From NCBI GenBank assembly GCA_963748005.1, contig CAVVHH010000002.1, positions 1,488,001 through 1,552,000 on the forward strand: 64,000 bases of DNA, given 5' to 3'. This DNA is from CAILZL01 sp963748005 (GTDB lineage: Bacteria > Pseudomonadota > Gammaproteobacteria > Steroidobacterales > Steroidobacteraceae). Numbering within the stretch: the first letter of the stretch is position 1; each line of letters opens with the position of its first letter. Shown here one piece after another: positions 58,930-64,000 of the stretch. Both the position numbers and the translations under genes were made by a program. The notes below the pieces were generated by a model that was not told the origin of the DNA, ran no database searches, and worked only from the letters and a program-made list of their open reading frames with translations.

Positions 58930-60294
58930 TCAGGTCTTCTTGACCGGCCGCTTCCAGCCATCCAGCGTCACCTGTCGTGCCCTGCCCAGCGTGAGTTTGC
59001 CCTCGGGGGCGTCCTTGGTAATGGTGGAACCCGCGCCGGTATTGGCCCCAGCGCCAATTTTCACCGGCGCCACCAGCATGGAACCGGACCCGACAAAAGC
59101 GTTGTCGCCGATCTCGGTGCGCCACTTGTTCACGCCATCATAGTTGACTGTAACGGTGCCGGCGCCGATGTTGACCCTGGCGCCCACGGTAGCATCGCCG
59201 ATATAGGTCAGATGATTGGCCTTGCTGCCCGAACCGATCTGGCTTTTCTTCACTTCAACGAAGTTACCGATGTGCACATGGTCGGCAAGCTCCGCTTCGG
59301 GGCGCAGACGCGCGAATGGCCCGATATTGCAGTCCGGACCGACCACCGCGTTATCAATGACGCAGTTGGGAAATATTTCAGTGCCGGTACCGACGCGACT
59401 GTCCCTGATATAGCAGTTCGGGCCGATGCGCACGTTATCAGCGATGTGCACCTCGCCCACCAGCACCACATTCACATCGATGAAAACATCCTTGCCGACA
59501 TTGACCGTGCCGCGGACATCAATACGTGATGGATCAACCAGCGTCGCGCCCTGCAACATGAGCTCGCGAGCGCGCCGTGCGCGCAAATGCATTTCAACTT
59601 CAGCCAGCTGTGTTTTGTCATTGACACCCAGCACTTCGGGTTCGCTGGGGGCGAGTACCGCTTCGACTGGCACGCCATCGCGTACTGCCATGGTGACGAT
59701 GTCAGTCAGGTAATACTCACCCTGGGCATTGTCGTTCTTGAGCTGCGATAACCAGCGCCGAAGCTGCGCTGCATTGGCGGCCAGCAGCCCGGTATTGGCT
59801 TCATCAATGGCACGTTCCTTGGTGTTGGCATCCTTGTGTTCGACAATCCGCACCACTTGTCCGGTAGCGTTGCGCAGGATGCGACCATAACCAGCTGGAT
59901 CTGCCAGCTTGACGCTGAGCAAGCCCACTGCACCACGCGCAGCTGCATCGAGTAAAGGTTGCAAGGTCTGCGGTTGTGTCAGAGGCACATCGCCATACAA
60001 CACCAGCACTGTTTGCTCGTCGCCAATGGCAGGCATGGCCTGCGCCAGCGCATGCCCGGTACCCAATTGCTCTGCCTGCAGCGCCCACTGAATAGGTTCG
60101 TTCGCAAACGCTGCACGCACCTGCTCGCCACCATGTCCATACACGACGTGAACCGTGTCGGCCTGAAGGGCGTGCGCGGTCTGCAGTACATGCCACAGCA
60201 AGGGCTGGCCGGCCAGGGGCTGCAGCACTTTGGGCAGATTCGAATTCATGCGTTTGCCCTGGCCCGCGGCCAGGATGACGATCGACAATGACAT
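58930..60294 (-). CDS. glmU: Bifunctional UDP-GlcNAc pyrophosphorylase/GlcN-1-P acetyltransferase
   Basis: A 454-residue enzyme for the last two steps to UDP-GlcNAc. The N-terminal uridyltransferase domain (about 1-228) has ILAAGQGKRMNSNLPKVLQP. The C-terminal left-handed beta helix of hexapeptide repeats (about 250-440) holds the acetyltransferase site, with GSGSKANHLTYIGDATVG and GAGTVTVNYDGVNKW. It lies downstream of the atp operon and upstream of glmS on the same strand, a common gammaproteobacterial order. A terminator-like hairpin ends the atp operon before it. Confidence 0.97.
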   Translation of the reverse strand: MSLSIVILAAGQGKRMNSNLPKVLQPLAGQPLLWHVLQTAHALQADTVHVVYGHGGEQVRAAFANEPIQWALQAEQLGTGHALAQAMPAIGDEQTVLVLYGDVPLTQPQTLQPLLDAAARGAVGLLSVKLADPAGYGRILRNATGQVVRIVEHKDANTKERAIDEANTGLLAANAAQLRRWLSQLKNDNAQGEYYLTDIVTMAVRDGVPVEAVLAPSEPEVLGVNDKTQLAEVEMHLRARRARELMLQGATLVDPSRIDVRGTVNVGKDVFIDVNVVLVGEVHIADNVRIGPNCYIRDSRVGTGTEIFPNCVIDNAVVGPDCNIGPFARLRPEAELADHVHIGNFVEVKKSQIGSGSKANHLTYIGDATVGARVNIGAGTVTVNYDGVNKWRTEIGDNAFVGSGSMLVAPVKIGAGANTGAGSTITKDAPEGKLTLGRARQVTLDGWKRPVKKT

Positions 60295-60420
60295 GGTATT
60301 TCCTCAACCAGTCGCGCTGTCGTGCAGCGCTTTCAGGTCCCAAACTCTAGGCGCTTGCTGCTGGCTGGACAAGGTTGTTGCGACGCATGTGTGCGGTTGC
60401 TCTCGCTGATCCTGAAGCCG

Positions 60421-60464
60421 ATAAACAAAAACGCGCACCCGGCTTTCTGGCTGGGCGCGCGTTG
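60421..60464 (-). terminator. Rho-independent terminator of the atp operon
   Basis: On the minus strand: GCGCGCCCAGCC, AGAAA, GCCGGGTGCGCG, then TTTTTGTTT. The stem has a small bulge, and it lies about 23 bp past the atpC stop. Confidence 0.75.
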
Positions 60465-60486
60465 TTGCTCACATCACTGGCTTCCG

Positions 60487-60912
60487 CTAGGACTGTTGCT
60501 TCATCTTGCGCAGGCGTTCGATGGCCTTGAACTGCGCCATGATGCGCGCCAGCTCGGCCTGGGCCTGACCCACGTCCACCTGGTCAGTGCGATTGGCCAG
60601 CGCTTCTTCGGCGCGCTGCTTGGCTTGCATCACGGCGGCCTCGTCCAGATCCTTGGCCCGAATGGCGGTATCGGCCAGCACCGTGACCAGGTGCGGTTGA
60701 ATTTCTAGTGCGCCACCGGAGACATAGATGTGCTGCTCTTCACCCGAGGGCAATTGCACACGCACTTCACCCGGCTTGAGATTGGTGATCAGCGGCGCAT
60801 GGCGCGGCGCAATGCCGATATCGCCCATGATCGCCGGCGCAAACACCATGGCGGCTTCGCCACTGAAAATCTCGCCTTCGGCGCTGACGATGTCGACGTG
60901 AATGGTTGCCAT
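60487..60912 (-). CDS. atpC: ATP synthase F1 epsilon subunit
   Basis: A 141-residue subunit of the F1 rotor that couples the gamma shaft and can inhibit ATP hydrolysis. The N-terminal beta sandwich begins MATIHVDIVSAEGEIFSGEA and has APRHAPLITNLKPGEVRV. The C-terminal helical hairpin (about 90-140) is the inhibitory part (EEALANRTDQVDVGQAQAEL). It is last in the atp operon and comes after an AT-rich hairpin in the 113-bp gap behind atpD. Confidence 0.96.
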   Translation of the reverse strand: MATIHVDIVSAEGEIFSGEAAMVFAPAIMGDIGIAPRHAPLITNLKPGEVRVQLPSGEEQHIYVSGGALEIQPHLVTVLADTAIRAKDLDEAAVMQAKQRAEEALANRTDQVDVGQAQAELARIMAQFKAIERLRKMKQQS

Positions 60913-60957
60913 CGCTGTCTCGATTAATATTGGCTCAATTGATAGTGGATAGATGAC

Positions 60958-61021
60958 AGTTGATAGTTGCGGAATTGACGGTGCTGTTTAACTGTCAATT
61001 ATCAACTTTCAACTATCAACT
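60958..61021. repeat. AT-rich hairpin between atpD and atpC
   Basis: Outer arms AGTTGATAGTTG and CAACTATCAACT, with AATTGAC/GTCAATT pairing inside. Its AT-rich make-up is unlike the GC-rich families elsewhere. It sits between atpD and atpC and could alter mRNA stability or subunit ratio. Confidence 0.8.
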
Positions 61022-61025
61022 TGCC

Positions 61026-62444
<1,419 letters not shown>

Positions 62445-62528
62445 CTTCAGTTTCCTCGTGGTGCTGCGCTTCAGGCACAGCGAGTCAAACACTAAATTTC
62501 AAATACAAAAATTCTTTGCACGTCGCCG

Positions 62529-63398
62529 CTAAACCGCGGCAGCGCCGCCGACGATTTCGGAAAGTTCCTTGGTAATCGCCGCCTGACGCGCCTTGTTGTA
62601 GATCAGCTGAAGCTCGCCAATCAGCTTGCCGGCGTTGTCAGTGGCGCTCTTCATCGCCACCATGCGCGCGGCCATTTCGCAGGCGACGTTTTCCACCGAC
62701 GACTGATACACCTGCGATTCCACATAGCGCATCAACAAGCCTTCCAGCAACGCATCGGCGGAAGGTTCATAAATATAGTCCCAGAGCTTCTGCAGCCTGG
62801 ACGCGTCTTCGGCTTCAGTGACCACCGGCAGCAACTGCTTCACGGTGGGCTGTTGCGTCATGGTGTTAACGAACACATTGTTGACGACGAACAGCCGGTC
62901 CAGCCTGCCTTCCTGATAGCGATCCAGCATCACTTTGACGTTGCCGATCAGATCGCCCACATGCGGGTAATCGCCCAGATGCGTCACGGTGCCAAGCACC
63001 TCAACGTCCTTCAGGCGCCGGAAAAAATTCACTGCCTTGGAGCCGATCAGGCTCAGATGCACGGTGCAACCCTTCTGCTGCCACTCGCGCATGGCCGCCA
63101 ACGTTGCCTTGAACAGATTGACGTTCAAGCCACCACACAAACCGCGATCGGTGCTGACGATGATGAAGCCCACCGCCCTGGCTTCGCGCTCAACCAGATA
63201 AGGATGTTTGAAATCCGGATTGGCCATGCGCAGGTGACCGATCACGCGGCGAATGCGCTCCGAATACGGACGTGTCGCGCGCATGCGATCCTGCGCCTTG
63301 CGCATTTTGCTCACGGCCACCATCTGCATGGCCTTGGTGATCTTCTGAGTATTCTTGATACTCGCGATCTTGGTTCGAATCTCTTTGGTACCGGGCAT
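62529..63398 (-). CDS. atpG: ATP synthase F1 gamma subunit
   Basis: Central shaft of F1, 289 residues. N-terminal KEIRTKIASIKNTQKITKAMQMVAVSKMRKAQ (its core KNTQKITKAMQMVAVSKMRK is nearly invariant) and C-terminal NAGKLIGELQLIYNKARQAAITKELSEIV (core NKARQAAITKELSEI) form the coiled shaft. STDRGLCGGLNVNLFK marks the middle domain. It stands between atpA and atpD in the usual order. A family C palindrome lies in the gap before it, so the mRNA between atpA and atpG carries a hairpin. Confidence 0.98.
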   Translation of the reverse strand: MPGTKEIRTKIASIKNTQKITKAMQMVAVSKMRKAQDRMRATRPYSERIRRVIGHLRMANPDFKHPYLVEREARAVGFIIVSTDRGLCGGLNVNLFKATLAAMREWQQKGCTVHLSLIGSKAVNFFRRLKDVEVLGTVTHLGDYPHVGDLIGNVKVMLDRYQEGRLDRLFVVNNVFVNTMTQQPTVKQLLPVVTEAEDASRLQKLWDYIYEPSADALLEGLLMRYVESQVYQSSVENVACEMAARMVAMKSATDNAGKLIGELQLIYNKARQAAITKELSEIVGGAAAV

Positions 63399-63419
63399 AT
63401 CTGATGTTTCGCTTTAACC

Positions 63420-63478
63420 TGTAGGTCGGGTTTTACACCCGACACTTTCAGCCAGTCGGGTGTAAAACCCGACCTACA
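63420..63478. repeat. Family C palindrome between atpA and atpG
   Basis: Arms beginning TGTAGGTCGGGTTTTACACC (inverted at the right end) around a short CAGTC-type middle. It ends five bases before the atpA stop codon on the minus strand and begins 21 bp before the atpG start. Confidence 0.92.
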
Positions 63479-63483
63479 ATCAA

Positions 63484-64000
63484 TCAATACGAACCCGACG
63501 CTGCAAACTCGTCGCAGATCTTCTTCAAAGTAGCTTCGAACTTCTTCAACACCGGCTCGGCATTGATAGCGTCGACATCGGCCTTGAAGCTGGTCTTGGC
63601 GAACGACTGCAGCGCAGATTCAAACGCGCCAATTTTGGTGCGTTCGACCTTGTCCATATAACCATTGTTCACGGCATAGATGGACAGCGCCATTTCGGCC
63701 ACCGACATCGGCGCGTACTGCTTCTGCTTCATCAGCTCGGTCACGCGCACACCGCGTTCCAGCTGGCTGCGCGTTGCAGCATCGAGGTCCGATGCAAACT
63801 GCGAGAACGCCGCCAGTTCGCGGTACTGCGCCAGCGACAGACGGATACCACCGCCGAGACGCTTGATGATGTCGGTCTGTGCCGCACCACCCACGCGCGA
63901 CACTGAAATGCCGGCGTTCATGGCGGGACGGATACCGGCGTTGAACAAGTCACCCTCAAGGAAGATCTGTCCATCCGTAATAGAAATAACATTCGTGGGC
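63484..64000 (-). CDS. atpA: ATP synthase F1 alpha subunit, C-terminal part (cut by window end)
   Basis: About 172 residues from the window edge to the stop. The open frame includes NVISITDGQIFLE and FNAGIRPAMNAGISVSRVGG, where the Arg of the arginine-finger region lies. Further on come QTDIIKRLGGGIRLSLAQYRELAAF and the helical C-terminal domain. The frame is open at the right edge, so the rest lies outside. The order atpA-atpG-atpD-atpC is standard. Confidence 0.97.
   Translation of the reverse strand, partial: PTNVISITDGQIFLEGDLFNAGIRPAMNAGISVSRVGGAAQTDIIKRLGGGIRLSLAQYRELAAFSQFASDLDAATRSQLERGVRVTELMKQKQYAPMSVAEMALSIYAVNNGYMDKVERTKIGAFESALQSFAKTSFKADVDAINAEPVLKKFEATLKKICDEFAASGSY

Overview
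The window is GC-rich bacterial chromosome carrying 61 protein genes, two of them cut by the window ends. I saw no rRNA or tRNA gene and no CRISPR array. Gene content points to a Gammaproteobacterium. The evidence is the atpA-G-D-C then glmU-glmS order, an OxyR with both redox cysteines, yajQ, a Bcr/CflA pump, an STAS-fused MlaE system and a NodT-type RND pump. The many short palindromic repeats suggest something near Xanthomonadales or Nevskiales, but the species cannot be named from this.

Layout. 1-5255: the end of otsA, an MscS channel, a NYN/OST-HTH protein and a CPA2 antiporter. 5402-8904: a four-gene Mla-type lipid transport operon. 8924-9547: a flavin reductase. 9598-20263: a lipid-modification block (two CFA-type methyltransferases, desaturase, FAD oxidoreductase, DUF1365, DUF1295, lipocalin and several small proteins) ending in an ECF sigma and anti-sigma pair. 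20520-24495: an alkyltransferase-like protein, an integron-type cassette, a PLD protein and a dihydroorotate dehydrogenase. 24686-27132: a NarL/NarX-type two-component pair. 27246-33113: an RND efflux operon. 33460-39004: mixed small genes with a second cassette. 39165-46726: a sulfate ABC transporter operon running into a two-component system. 46899-56798: a lipoprotein, an MFS pump, yajQ, oxyR, leuA with a possible leader, a DUF5343/Ymh pair, CBS, DUF2934, slyD and an aldo/keto reductase. 56977-64000: glmS, glmU and the atp operon, all on the minus strand.

Two features stand out. First, more than twenty short palindromic repeats of several families are spread through the window. Six of them lie inside reading frames and are translated: four in consecutive genes of the lipid block (desaturase, FAD oxidoreductase, DUF1365, CFA synthase) and two in lipoprotein signal peptides. 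Two of the in-gene copies are perfect inverted repeats of 63 and 69 bp, both multiples of three. Other copies sit at gene ends and supply the stop codons. Second, two promoterless small-gene units about 15 kb apart, in opposite orientation, have the form of integron gene cassettes (GTTGGGC start, attC-like 3' fold). Both lie behind a related leader that contains GGATATACAGTAT. No integrase gene is in the window.

Starts were chosen from ribosome-binding sites, overlaps and family length. Where I moved a start from the longest open frame, the entry says so. Family calls are by recognition of sequence patterns, not by database search.
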